DNA from: Halobacillus campisalis
GTDB taxonomy: Bacteria; Bacillota; Bacilli; Bacillales; Halobacillaceae
Reading direction: 5' to 3'
Length of the DNA: 64,000 bases
Assembly (NCBI RefSeq): GCF_030345335.1
Contig: NZ_JAPVRC010000005.1
Span: 186,001 to 250,000, forward strand
In this document: piece by piece, positions 25,503-33,595 of the stretch
Position numbering within the stretch: the first letter of the stretch is position 1
Layout: each line of letters opens with the position of its first letter
Notes under the pieces: generated by a model
What the model was told of the DNA's origin: nothing
Database searches by the model: none
What the model saw: only the letters and a program-made list of their open reading frames with translations
Translations under genes and position numbers: made by a program

Positions 25503-25697
25503 ATGAATAGTTTTCCGCTTTTATATTTATCTTGTATCCTTGCAGGGTTTGCACTACTCAGAATTCCTTTCGAAGGATTTTTTGAACCCGTAGAACCGTT
25601 AGCACTTGTCGTAGGTGTTCTTACGATTCTGTTATTTTCATGTGTCATAATCTTTTTCGGAGTAAAAGCCTTAATAAGTAACAGAACGGCAATTTGA
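25503..25697 (+). CDS. Small two-helix membrane protein, unknown function
   Basis: A 64-residue protein with two hydrophobic helices (FPLLYLSCILAGFALLRI and LALVVGVLTILLFSCVIIFF) and a short basic C-terminus. An AAGGGG site lies 5' of ATG 25503; an in-frame ATG at 25494 is too close to it. A terminator follows at once, so it is an independent gene. No family recognised. Confidence 0.6.
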   Translation: MNSFPLLYLSCILAGFALLRIPFEGFFEPVEPLALVVGVLTILLFSCVIIFFGVKALISNRTAI

Positions 25698-25727
25698 GCT
25701 CAGGCACTTGTCTGAGCTTTTCTTTTA
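25697..25727 (+). terminator. Terminator of the small membrane protein gene
   Basis: Stem AGCTCAG/CTGAGCT (25697-25718) followed by TTTCTTTT; the stem begins at the stop codon. Confidence 0.8.
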
Positions 25728-25836
25728 GATTCGAAAGACGCACATTTCAGCGTCCCCCTATTAGACTCGCCCCTGCCCCAGTTTCCACATCGACTTTCAC
25801 TTACTAAAAGGACAAGCACGCTAGGAGGAACAGGAA

Positions 25837-26484
25837 TTGTTTTTACTCTTGATCAGACAAATTATTCTTGGTTTATCAATTGCTGCCCCTCTTGGACCAA
25901 TTAATATTGAGATCATCAGAAGAGGAATTTATCAAGGATTATGGCCCTCATTACTCGTCGGAGCAGGAGGTATGACAGCTGATCTGGCCTTGATGTATCT
26001 CATGTATCAGGGTCTCTCTGAATACATGACGCTCACCTGGGTTCAGCTTTCATTATTGATATTCGGTTCTCTCGTTTTAACTTATACTGGCATCCAAAGC
26101 TTCCTAAGTAAGGAAGAGACGCTGACTGACGCTCGTTTAGAAGGTGACCACCGTCAGACAAGCTTGATTCGTCCTTACCTCACCGGTTTATCTATTGCAG
26201 CTTTTAACCCTATGAATATATTGTTCTGGCTGGGAGTTTACGGATCTGTACTCAGTGATTCTTTTCACGGGGACGACCTGGTGAAAGCCTTTTACATAAA
26301 CAGTGCTGTCTTTATCGGAATCGGCTTATGGAATTTGAATCTGGCACTGACCGTCCATTTTAGTAAAGTACTGTTGAACCCGGTTATACTGAGAATGATT
26401 TCTTTGGGTTCCAGCCTGTTTTTAACTGGACTTGGGGTTTATTTCGCCATTAAAGCGATTTTCAAAATCACCTCATTGTTTTGA
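25837..26484 (+). CDS. LysE/RhtB family amino-acid exporter
   Basis: A 215-residue, six-helix exporter of the LysE superfamily. The signature GLSIAAPLGPINIEIIRRGI at the N-terminus and GLSIAAFNPMNILFWLG in the second half (paired proline-containing re-entrant regions) are clear. The start is TTG at 25837, 8 nt after an AGGAGG site (25823-25828); no better ATG exists. It directly precedes the kynU-kynB pair, so export of a tryptophan-derived or other amino acid is possible but not shown. Confidence 0.85.
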   Translation: MFLLLIRQIILGLSIAAPLGPINIEIIRRGIYQGLWPSLLVGAGGMTADLALMYLMYQGLSEYMTLTWVQLSLLIFGSLVLTYTGIQSFLSKEETLTDARLEGDHRQTSLIRPYLTGLSIAAFNPMNILFWLGVYGSVLSDSFHGDDLVKAFYINSAVFIGIGLWNLNLALTVHFSKVLLNPVILRMISLGSSLFLTGLGVYFAIKAIFKITSLF

Positions 26485-26498
26485 ATTCGCCTATTCTT

Positions 26499-26545
26499 TT
26501 CATTTGTGCAAAAGACAAGGCACCTTTGATTTTTGCACAAATGAA
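26499..26545. promoter_or_regulatory. 15-bp perfect inverted repeat upstream of kynU
   Basis: TTCATTTGTGCAAAA (26499-26513) and TTTTGCACAAATGAA (26531-26545) are exact complements, and the loop contains AAGG..CCTT, so the whole can fold into one extended hairpin. No T run follows on either strand, so it is not a standard terminator. It lies about 25 bp upstream of a possible kynU promoter (TTACTT, 17 bp, TATACT at 26592-26597). Probably an operator or structured leader element. Confidence 0.5.
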
Positions 26546-26617
26546 TAAGCTGGCTCGCACCTCCTTTTTTACTTTTCGACTCACCACGCGATATACTTAT
26601 GAAAGGAGGCGATAGAA

Positions 26618-27889
26618 ATGAAACATGAACGCGAGGATGCTAAAAGGCTCGACGAGCAGGATGAACTCCTCTCTTTTAAAAATGAATTTTATACAACTCC
26701 CCATACATATTACATGGATGGTAACTCGCTTGGGTTACTATCTAAACGTTCAGAACAGACTTTACTTACATCTCTTGAAGATTGGAAGCAGCACGGAATC
26801 GAGGGGTGGACGGAAGGAGAGCAACCCTGGTATTACATGTCAGAGAAGCTTGGGGAAATGACCGCTCCTTTAATCGGTGCACAAGCTCACGAGGTCATTA
26901 ATACTGGATCGATCACGACCAACCTCCACCAGCTGCTGGCCACCTTTTATAAACCGGAAGGACGACGGACGAAAATTATTGCCGACACTCTCAACTTCCC
27001 TTCTGACATTTATGCTCTTAAAAGCCAGATTGAGCTACAGGGGTTGGATGCAAACGAGCATTTGATCCAAATAAAAAGCAGTAATGGGTATACTCTGTCC
27101 GAAGATGATATCATTTCCGCCATGGACGAAGAGACGGCCCTCCTGCTGCTGCCTTCTGTGCTTTACCGAAGCGGCCAGCTGCTTGATATTGAAAAAATAA
27201 CGTTAAACGCTCATAAGCGCGGGATCATAGTAGGTTTTGATTTAGCCCATTCAATAGGCGCCCTTCCCCACCAGCTACATGACTGGGGTGTCGACTTTGC
27301 TGTATGGTGTACGTATAAGTATTTAAACAGCGGACCTGGAGGAACAGGCGGTCTCTACGTGCATGAAAAGCATTTAGGCCAGAAGCCTGGATTAGCAGGA
27401 TGGTTCAGTTCCAGTAAGGATAAACAATTTGATATGGAGCATGACCTGACGCCTGCTGAAACAGCGGGCGCCTATCAGATCGGCACACCTCATATTCTCA
27501 GCTCTGCTCCTTTACTCGGATCACTCGAGATTTTCAAAGAGGCTGGAATCGAATCTATCCGCAAAAAATCTTTACAGCTTACTCAGCTGCTGATGGACTT
27601 GGTACAATCAGAGCTCCACGAATATGGTTTCAGAATTACTAATCCTTTAGAAGATCACAGAAGAGGCGGCCATGTAAGCCTTGTCCACTCTGAAGCTGCG
27701 AGTATATGCAAAGCCCTGAAACAAGAGGGTGTCGTCCCTGACTTCCGATCCCCTGACGTCATTCGCCTTGCTCCGGCAGCCTTGTATGTGTCGTTTGAAG
27801 ATGTATACGACGTGGTAATGATTCTAAAGGAGATTATGAAGGACAAGAAGCATAAGAACTTTTCCAATCAACGCGGCACTATTGCGTAA
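26618..27889 (+). CDS. kynU: Kynureninase
   Basis: PLP-dependent enzyme of 423 residues cleaving kynurenine to anthranilate and alanine. The PLP lysine is Lys234 in [34 protein letters not shown] provides the cofactor Asp and contacts. N-terminal [15 protein letters not shown] binds the phosphate. Excellent site AAGGAGG, 8 nt before ATG 26618. Co-transcribed with kynB (11-bp gap). The third enzyme of the route, kynA, is at 61848-62684. Confidence 0.96.
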   Translation: MKHEREDAKRLDEQDELLSFKNEFYTTPHTYYMDGNSLGLLSKRSEQTLLTSLEDWKQHGIEGWTEGEQPWYYMSEKLGEMTAPLIGAQAHEVINTGSITTNLHQLLATFYKPEGRRTKIIADTLNFPSDIYALKSQIELQGLDANEHLIQIKSSNGYTLSEDDIISAMDEETALLLLPSVLYRSGQLLDIEKITLNAHKRGIIVGFDLAHSIGALPHQLHDWGVDFAVWCTYKYLNSGPGGTGGLYVHEKHLGQKPGLAGWFSSSKDKQFDMEHDLTPAETAGAYQIGTPHILSSAPLLGSLEIFKEAGIESIRKKSLQLTQLLMDLVQSELHEYGFRITNPLEDHRRGGHVSLVHSEAASICKALKQEGVVPDFRSPDVIRLAPAALYVSFEDVYDVVMILKEIMKDKKHKNFSNQRGTIA

Positions 27890-27900
27890 GGAGGCAGATT

Positions 27901-28521
27901 ATGAAAGTAATTGATATATCCATGCCATTGAATTCATCTACGCCCCCGTGGCCTGGTGATCAACCGTTTGAATATAAAGTGACATGGTCAATGGAAGAAA
28001 CCGGGTCAGTGAACGTGGGGCAATTTCAATCCAGCAACCATCTCGGGACTCATGTAGATGCCCCGTTCCATTACGACAGCGATGGAGCGAAAATAGCTGA
28101 CCTTCCCCTTGAACGGTTCATCGGATCAGCACTGATTGTGAATATGGAAGGCAAATCCACGATTTCTGCTAAGGACCTTGAACCTTTTCAATTTGAAGGG
28201 GTAACAAAAGTTTTATTCCGATCGATGAGCTGGAGCGATCGCTCCGTATTTCCGGAAGAGTATACGGTTATTGATAAAGACGTTGCTCCTTTTCTAAAAG
28301 ATAAAGGGATTGATATGATCGGAGTGGACACTCCATCCGTAGATCAAGAAACGAGCAAAGATCTCCCTGCACATCATTCTTTATACGAGCAGGATATTTT
28401 GATATTAGAAGGGCTCGTGCTTGAGCATGCAGCTCCTGGAATTTATGAATTAATGGCCTTCCCTTTAAAAATGGATGAAGCAGACGGCAGTCCAGTTCGT
28501 GCTGTTTTACGACAAAAATAA
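27901..28521 (+). CDS. kynB: Kynurenine formamidase (arylformamidase)
   Basis: A 206-residue cyclase-family metal hydrolase converting N-formylkynurenine to kynurenine and formate. The metal-binding motif NHLGTHVDAPFHY near residues 43-56 is intact, and PPWPGDQPF near the N-terminus and HHSLYEQDILILEGL near the C-terminus are typical of bacterial KynB. AAGGAGG precedes ATG 27901. Placement after kynU confirms the assignment over a generic cyclase. A bidirectional terminator follows. Confidence 0.95.
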   Translation: MKVIDISMPLNSSTPPWPGDQPFEYKVTWSMEETGSVNVGQFQSSNHLGTHVDAPFHYDSDGAKIADLPLERFIGSALIVNMEGKSTISAKDLEPFQFEGVTKVLFRSMSWSDRSVFPEEYTVIDKDVAPFLKDKGIDMIGVDTPSVDQETSKDLPAHHSLYEQDILILEGLVLEHAAPGIYELMAFPLKMDEADGSPVRAVLRQK

Positions 28522-28565
28522 AAGTGAGGTGTTCTGGCTGATTGCCAGAACACCTCACTTTTTAT
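28522..28565. terminator. Bidirectional terminator between kynB and the BCCT gene
   Basis: Perfect 17-bp stem AAGTGAGGTGTTCTGGC with its complement, flanked by T-rich runs on both strands. Confidence 0.96.
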
Positions 28566-30098
28566 TTACTTCTTCATAATATTTTGTTGAATGGCCATTT
28601 GTTTAGCTACTCTAGGAGCAAGCCATACGACTGGCAGCAATATCAAGGATACCGGAACCGCTGTAACGACAATGAAGTTCTGTAACTGCGTAATCCCGCT
28701 GTCTCCCGTGATCAGTAAGATTGCCGCGATCGCACCCATAATGACGGCCCAGAAGATACGCAGCCATCTCTTAGGATTCCCTTCGCCCATGACCGCCATG
28801 GCAATGGAATAAGACATTGAATCACTTGTCGTGACTACGAATAATATCGTCAATATCAAGAACAATGGAGATATAACGGAAGCGAGAGGGAATTGCTCTG
28901 TGATTGCAAACATCGCCGCATGATTCCCTGCCGCGTTTAAAGCATCCGATACAGAACCAGGGTTCTGCATTTCAAAGAAAATCCCGGAACCACCGAGAAT
29001 CGTAAACCAGAACGTAGAAATGACAGGAGCAAAAATAGAAACTGCAACAATGATTTCTCTAATGGTACGCCCTCTAGAAATCCTGCTGACCAAAATAGCC
29101 ATCATCGGGCCATATCCTATAAACCAGCCCCAGAAGAAGACCGTCCAAAGCGAAAGCCAATCTTGATCTCCTCTGAACGTACTCATTGGAACAAACTGAT
29201 CGACATAATGTCCGAATGCTGGAAGGAAATGGTTGATGATAAATCCTCCAGGTCCAAAAATAAGAATGAAGGCCATCAATCCGATCGCAATTCGGACATT
29301 GAGACTGCTTAGGAATTGGATGCCTTTATATAGTCCAGTAACTGCTGAAATAGTAGAAATCAATACGACCGAAAATATGATCGTAAATTGAGTGCTTAAA
29401 TTATCAGGTATTCCGAAAATCGTCTGCAGCCCATAACTTGCTTGTAATCCGAGGAACCCGATCGGCCCGATCGTTCCTGCGGCAACGGCAATAATGGAAA
29501 AAGCATCGACTAACGTACCAAGCCAATGGTTACGCAGCTTTTCCCCGAAAATCGGATAAAGCAGAGTCCGCGGCTTCATCGGCATGCCTTTTTCATAATG
29601 GCCGTACATCATAACAACTGCACTGATGGTTCCCAAAATGGCCCAGGCTAAAAATCCCCAGTGCATAAAGCTTTGAGCTAAAGCAGGATTGACCGCTGCT
29701 TCTGTTCCCGCTTCAATTCCTAATTCAGATAAATAAGGAGGTACAGTCAGGAAGTGGTACATAGGCTCGGCTGCTGCCCAAAATACGCCTCCGCCGGCCA
29801 AAAGTGTCGCCATAATAATGGACAGCCATTTACCTAAACTAAGCTCTGGCTTATCCAAGTGCCCCATTTTAATCTTCCCATATTTAGAAAAAGCGAGCCA
29901 AATCCCTACAAAGAACGTAGCAAGCATCAATAGCTGCCAGAATGCTCCAAAGTATGTTGCAGACCAGCCAAATGTTGTATTCACAAATGTTTCTATCAAG
30001 TTAATATCTACGAGCGCAATAAGGACAAAAAGCACCAAAGCTCCTCCACTTATTGCAAAAACGGGCCAATCCACCCGACTCTGATGTTGTTTATTCAT
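28566..30098 (-). CDS. BCCT family osmolyte transporter
   Basis: A 510-residue, twelve-helix betaine/choline/carnitine transporter, normally driven by Na+ or protons and used for osmoprotectant uptake. The family helix-8 signature WTVFFWGWFIGYGPMMAILVSRISRGRT-like stretch is present around residue 320-350, and the first-half motif reads GGGVFWAAAEPMYHF. The glycine-rich helix-3 segment departs from the canonical GMGIGLVFWGVAEP pattern, so the substrate could be a betaine, choline or ectoine-type solute. Monocistronic; AAGGAGA precedes ATG 30098. Fits a salt-adapted host. Confidence 0.9.
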   Translation of the reverse strand: MNKQHQSRVDWPVFAISGGALVLFVLIALVDINLIETFVNTTFGWSATYFGAFWQLLMLATFFVGIWLAFSKYGKIKMGHLDKPELSLGKWLSIIMATLLAGGGVFWAAAEPMYHFLTVPPYLSELGIEAGTEAAVNPALAQSFMHWGFLAWAILGTISAVVMMYGHYEKGMPMKPRTLLYPIFGEKLRNHWLGTLVDAFSIIAVAAGTIGPIGFLGLQASYGLQTIFGIPDNLSTQFTIIFSVVLISTISAVTGLYKGIQFLSSLNVRIAIGLMAFILIFGPGGFIINHFLPAFGHYVDQFVPMSTFRGDQDWLSLWTVFFWGWFIGYGPMMAILVSRISRGRTIREIIVAVSIFAPVISTFWFTILGGSGIFFEMQNPGSVSDALNAAGNHAAMFAITEQFPLASVISPLFLILTILFVVTTSDSMSYSIAMAVMGEGNPKRWLRIFWAVIMGAIAAILLITGDSGITQLQNFIVVTAVPVSLILLPVVWLAPRVAKQMAIQQNIMKK

Positions 30099-30254
30099 AA
30101 TAATCTCCTTTTTGACAGTTGATTTTTCACACGAATTACTAAGTTATCATCTATGTGATAGGTATGTAAAGTTAAACCCTCAGCTGAATGTGTAGAAGGA
30201 AGCAAAAGTTGAATAGTTTTAACATTCCCGCCTTTCGCACATTTTATTAAACAC

Positions 30255-30285
30255 TAAAAAGACCATAGTTTAAAACTATAGTCTT
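30255..30285 (-). terminator. Terminator of the small zinc-ribbon gene
   Basis: Minus-strand stem AAGACTATAGTTT/AAACTATGGTCTT (30259-30285) followed by TTTTT. Confidence 0.8.
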
Positions 30286-30290
30286 CCTCA

Positions 30291-30464
30291 TTATTTATTT
30301 TTTCCTGCTATGTCATCACGATCTCTGTGACGCTCCTGACAATCTTTACACATGCCTATCTTCGCATCCTTCTTAGAGGTTAAAACCACACCGCAGCTGC
30401 TGCATTTCCCTAGATCATTCGGGTTCGATTGAAAGCCTGGAAGTTCACTATCTGGACCTTTCAT
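30291..30464 (-). CDS. 57-residue zinc-ribbon protein
   Basis: A short gene read directly from the sequence: it encodes MKGPDSELPGFQSNPNDLGK, a CSSC pair, about 17 residues including LTSKKDAK, a CKDC pair and a basic tail ending AGKNK. Two CxxC pairs form a probable zinc ribbon. GGAGGAG lies a few bases before ATG 30464 and a terminator follows the stop, so both expression signals are in place. Cytoplasmic; function unknown, possibly nucleic-acid or protein binding. Confidence 0.8.
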   Translation of the reverse strand: MKGPDSELPGFQSNPNDLGKCSSCGVVLTSKKDAKIGMCKDCQERHRDRDDIAGKNK

Positions 30465-30518
30465 ACTATCTCCTCCTCCACTTATCTATCTAATTACTTA
30501 TACCCTCATTTTTCACGC

Positions 30519-32006
30519 TCAACCCTGTTTAGAAACTAATTTTGCAGCCATGAGACCCGATAAAGTTACACCTAATGTTCCAGCGCCGGGAAACGTAGTA
30601 TCCCCGCATTGATAAATATTTTTCACTCCTGTTCTGACGGAATAACTGTTCAACCAGCTGAATCTGCCGGTTGGGGCGTAACCTCCTACTTTACCGCTGT
30701 TCCGCCTCAGCCATTTTTGAAAAGTGACAGGAGTTCCTGGAAGAACTATATCAAGCCCGTCTGAAAATCCTTTGAAATAGTGATCGACAATATTGATCAA
30801 CCGGTCATGCATCAATTGCTTTCTGGAATCATAATGTTCTTTGTCCCACCATTTCGCCAGATCAGTATGAGTAGACAGAGTCAGTGAACGCATGCCCGGA
30901 GGGGCCATTCCGCTGTCTTCTCCGCTCGATAAAGATAGTAAAAACTGGCCGCCATCGTGCAGGCCTTCAGGGTTTCCGGGATCGATGAATTGATGGTAAA
31001 GGCTCGACGTATCGGAAAATACCTCTTCCTTTACCCCAGCGTGAATGATGAAAGCCCCCCACGCTTCCCTCGATTCTTCTTTTTCCTTTTTTATATAAGA
31101 GCGCTCGGCTAACTTTGCTGACAATGTATCGTGTAAATTGTGAGCAGAATTGTTGAGAATGACTTGCTTACTCTTATACACTTTCTCCCGCTTCGTTTTC
31201 AATCTGAAGCTGCCTTCCTCTTCAGTGATCCCATAAATCGGGTGTCTCATGAAAACAGTACCGCCCTGCTGTTTGATAAATTCAGCGAGCTGCTCGGCAA
31301 TAGTGGCTAACCCTCCATGAACAGCATAAGCCCCTTTATGGAAGGTTTGCAGCGCAGCATACCCTAAAAATGCCGGACAACGATCGACGCTCGTCTGCAC
31401 ACTGTCCATTAATTCTCCGTTAAGAAAAGTAACGAATAAAGAATGGTCCGCCAGACCGAATTTCTTAAGTCTCTGCTGAATGGTTTGCGTTAAGTAAGGA
31501 ATCAGCCTGCTGGAATCGATATTGACTGCTGGCAGCATACCCAGCCAATCGCTCATCGTCCGCGGCGGGAAGATCGGCAGCTCTAATACGAGCTTATCCA
31601 CTATTGCCCCTACACGAAAGACCTCATCATAAAATGCCTTCACCTGTTCTTTCACATCAGGGAAATGCCTGTCAATCTCTAGATACCATTCGTGTCGCTC
31701 GCGATAATAATGAATCGTACGATCCGGTAAATGAATATCCATAATTGGATTGAGCAATGTCATCGGCGGTTTTTCGATCCCTAAAGAGTCATAAAGAGAG
31801 TCAAATACACCGCCTTCTTCAAACCCCATTCCTAAAGTGGCTCCAGATTGAAAGCGATAGCCTTGCCGTTCGTATTTTCCAGCACTCCCTCCAAGCTCAT
31901 TGGATGCTTCAAACACTGCGACATTGTAACCCTGCTGGCTTAACTTAGCTCCGGCAGCGAGTCCGCCGAATCCTGCCCCTACTATAGCTGTATCATATAT
32001 TTCCAT
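30519..32006 (-). CDS. FAD-dependent phytoene desaturase/carotene isomerase-like oxidoreductase
   Basis: A 495-residue flavoprotein of the CrtI/CrtN/CrtISO superfamily. The dinucleotide-binding motif IVGAGFGGLAAGAKLSQQGY starts at residue 8, FEASNELGGSAG follows, and the C-terminal FAD motif is YQCGDTTFPGAGTLGVTLSG. Family members desaturate, isomerise or oxidise carotenoids. No other carotenoid genes (crtM, crtN pair) are nearby, so a role in pigment synthesis is only an inference; a general amine-oxidase-like enzyme is the alternative. GGGGGAG precedes ATG 32006. Confidence 0.8.
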   Translation of the reverse strand: MEIYDTAIVGAGFGGLAAGAKLSQQGYNVAVFEASNELGGSAGKYERQGYRFQSGATLGMGFEEGGVFDSLYDSLGIEKPPMTLLNPIMDIHLPDRTIHYYRERHEWYLEIDRHFPDVKEQVKAFYDEVFRVGAIVDKLVLELPIFPPRTMSDWLGMLPAVNIDSSRLIPYLTQTIQQRLKKFGLADHSLFVTFLNGELMDSVQTSVDRCPAFLGYAALQTFHKGAYAVHGGLATIAEQLAEFIKQQGGTVFMRHPIYGITEEEGSFRLKTKREKVYKSKQVILNNSAHNLHDTLSAKLAERSYIKKEKEESREAWGAFIIHAGVKEEVFSDTSSLYHQFIDPGNPEGLHDGGQFLLSLSSGEDSGMAPPGMRSLTLSTHTDLAKWWDKEHYDSRKQLMHDRLINIVDHYFKGFSDGLDIVLPGTPVTFQKWLRRNSGKVGGYAPTGRFSWLNSYSVRTGVKNIYQCGDTTFPGAGTLGVTLSGLMAAKLVSKQG

Positions 32007-32191
32007 GAGTCTCCCCCATTTCTCTACTGTTGATATTCCCTTTTCCGCTCCATGTTAAAGGTGTGGGTCGGTTTGATCGAAAAAGTTCTTTCAATGGAGG
32101 TATTATAGTCCTTTATGGTTGAAACACAAAAAAATTGTCAAAAAATGCACGCGAATGGAGTGAAAACTTCAAAATCCAGCCTCTCGTGCAC

Positions 32192-32221
32192 AAAAAAAGC
32201 GCTGAGCATCTCAGCGCTTTT
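32192..32221 (-). terminator. Terminator of the aminopeptidase gene
   Basis: Stem AAAGCGCTGAG/CTCAGCGCTTT with a three-base loop and a T run on the minus strand. Confidence 0.93.
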
Positions 32222-32226
32222 GCATA

Positions 32227-33477
32227 TTACGATTCAAAATTTAAAGACCAGCTTCCATTTCGCATGACCGGCTCTTTCATACCATCCTCAAGAACTCCAT
32301 CGATATCAAGTTCCCCAGAGCCCATCATGAAGTCTACATGACTTAAGCTGTGGTTTACTCCATTTTCATCCAATTCTTTATCACTCATCGTCGAACCGCC
32401 TTCCACGTTATTCGGATAAGCTTTTCCTAAAGCTAAGTGGCACGAAGCATTCTCATCATATAACGTGTTATAGAAAATCAAACCGGACTGAGAAATAGGA
32501 GACTCGTGCGGCACTAAAGCAAGCTCCCCTAAATGCTTGGATCCCTCGTCCGTGTCCAGGAGGTGCTTCAATGTCTCTTCTCCCTCTTCTGCTTTATAAT
32601 CTACGACTTTTCCATCTTTGAACGTTAACGTGAAGTTGTCGATTACATTCCCGCCATAGTTGAGCGGTTTTGTGCTGGAGACGTGGCCATTCACTCCATA
32701 TTTATGAGGAGCTGTAAAAACCTCTTCTGTCGGCATATTCGGATTGAAAGGAATGTTGTCTTTTTCCGTTTTCGCCGAGCCGCCTTTCCACACATGGCCT
32801 TTAGGAAGCTCTACCTCAAGTTCCGTGCCTGGAGCTGAGTAAACCAGCTTCTGATATTGCTTTTTATTCAAAAACTCACGCGCCTGGCGCAGCGTCCGGT
32901 TATGTTCATCCCACGCGGCTACTGGATCTTCTTTATCGACGCGGACAATACTGAAAATTTGTTCCCAAAGCTTATCAACGGCGTTCTCTTGCGATTCACC
33001 CGGGTAAATCTTTTGAGCCCATGCTGGAATCGGGATACTGATGATCGACCACTGAATGCGGTCATTCATTGTATAATTTCTGAAATTCGTCATTGCTTCA
33101 GCTCGAGCTTTGTTAGCTGCGGCAACTTTTCCTGCGTCAATCCCCTTCAGCAAGTCTGGATCCGTCGAACGAATTGATAAAATCGCAGCCCCTTCTGCCC
33201 CAAAATAATCGAACATATCCTGCTGCCAGCTAGGCACTTCTTTTAATACTTCTACATCCGCATGTTCGTATCGCAACCGGGTAAGCTCATCGTCCGCCCA
33301 GACTATGTAGACATCTTTCGCTCCCATTTCATAAGCTTTTCTAGCGACCACCCGTGTAAAAGGGGCGCCTTCTACGGACGAATTAATCATCAGCCGCTGA
33401 TCATTTTGCAGGTTGACTCCCGTTTTCAAAGCAAGTTCCGCATACTTCTCTAATTTATTCTGACTAGGAAAATTCAT
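32227..33477 (-). CDS. ampS: Aminopeptidase, M29 family (AmpS/PepS)
   Basis: Cytoplasmic di-metal aminopeptidase of 416 residues. M29 marks: MPTEEVFTAPHK near residue 250 (metal Glu), LVPHESPISQSGLIFYNTLYDENASCHLALG (Glu and His near 320-350) and GVNHSLSHVDFMMGS near 375 (His, Asp). N-terminal LEKYAELALKTGVNLQNDQ is typical of the family. The length equals B. subtilis AmpS. Monocistronic with its own terminator. Confidence 0.95.
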   Translation of the reverse strand: MNFPSQNKLEKYAELALKTGVNLQNDQRLMINSSVEGAPFTRVVARKAYEMGAKDVYIVWADDELTRLRYEHADVEVLKEVPSWQQDMFDYFGAEGAAILSIRSTDPDLLKGIDAGKVAAANKARAEAMTNFRNYTMNDRIQWSIISIPIPAWAQKIYPGESQENAVDKLWEQIFSIVRVDKEDPVAAWDEHNRTLRQAREFLNKKQYQKLVYSAPGTELEVELPKGHVWKGGSAKTEKDNIPFNPNMPTEEVFTAPHKYGVNGHVSSTKPLNYGGNVIDNFTLTFKDGKVVDYKAEEGEETLKHLLDTDEGSKHLGELALVPHESPISQSGLIFYNTLYDENASCHLALGKAYPNNVEGGSTMSDKELDENGVNHSLSHVDFMMGSGELDIDGVLEDGMKEPVMRNGSWSLNFES

Positions 33478-33553
33478 GTGAAAAACCTCTCTTCTTTAAT
33501 TGATTAAGTGCATGTATCCGCTCTCAATTATTTCATAACTCTGCATCGATTAC

Positions 33554-33584
33554 AAAAAAGAAACCCGGGCATATTCACCCGGGT
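33554..33584 (-). terminator. Terminator of the ABC-F gene
   Basis: Minus-strand stem ACCCGGGT..CCCGGGT around 33562-33584 followed by a T run (33554-33559). Confidence 0.9.
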
Positions 33585-33595
33585 CCCATGTGAAA

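Noticed and set aside
32857-33177. 106-residue plus-strand frame
   Set aside because: Antisense shadow of the M29 aminopeptidase gene.
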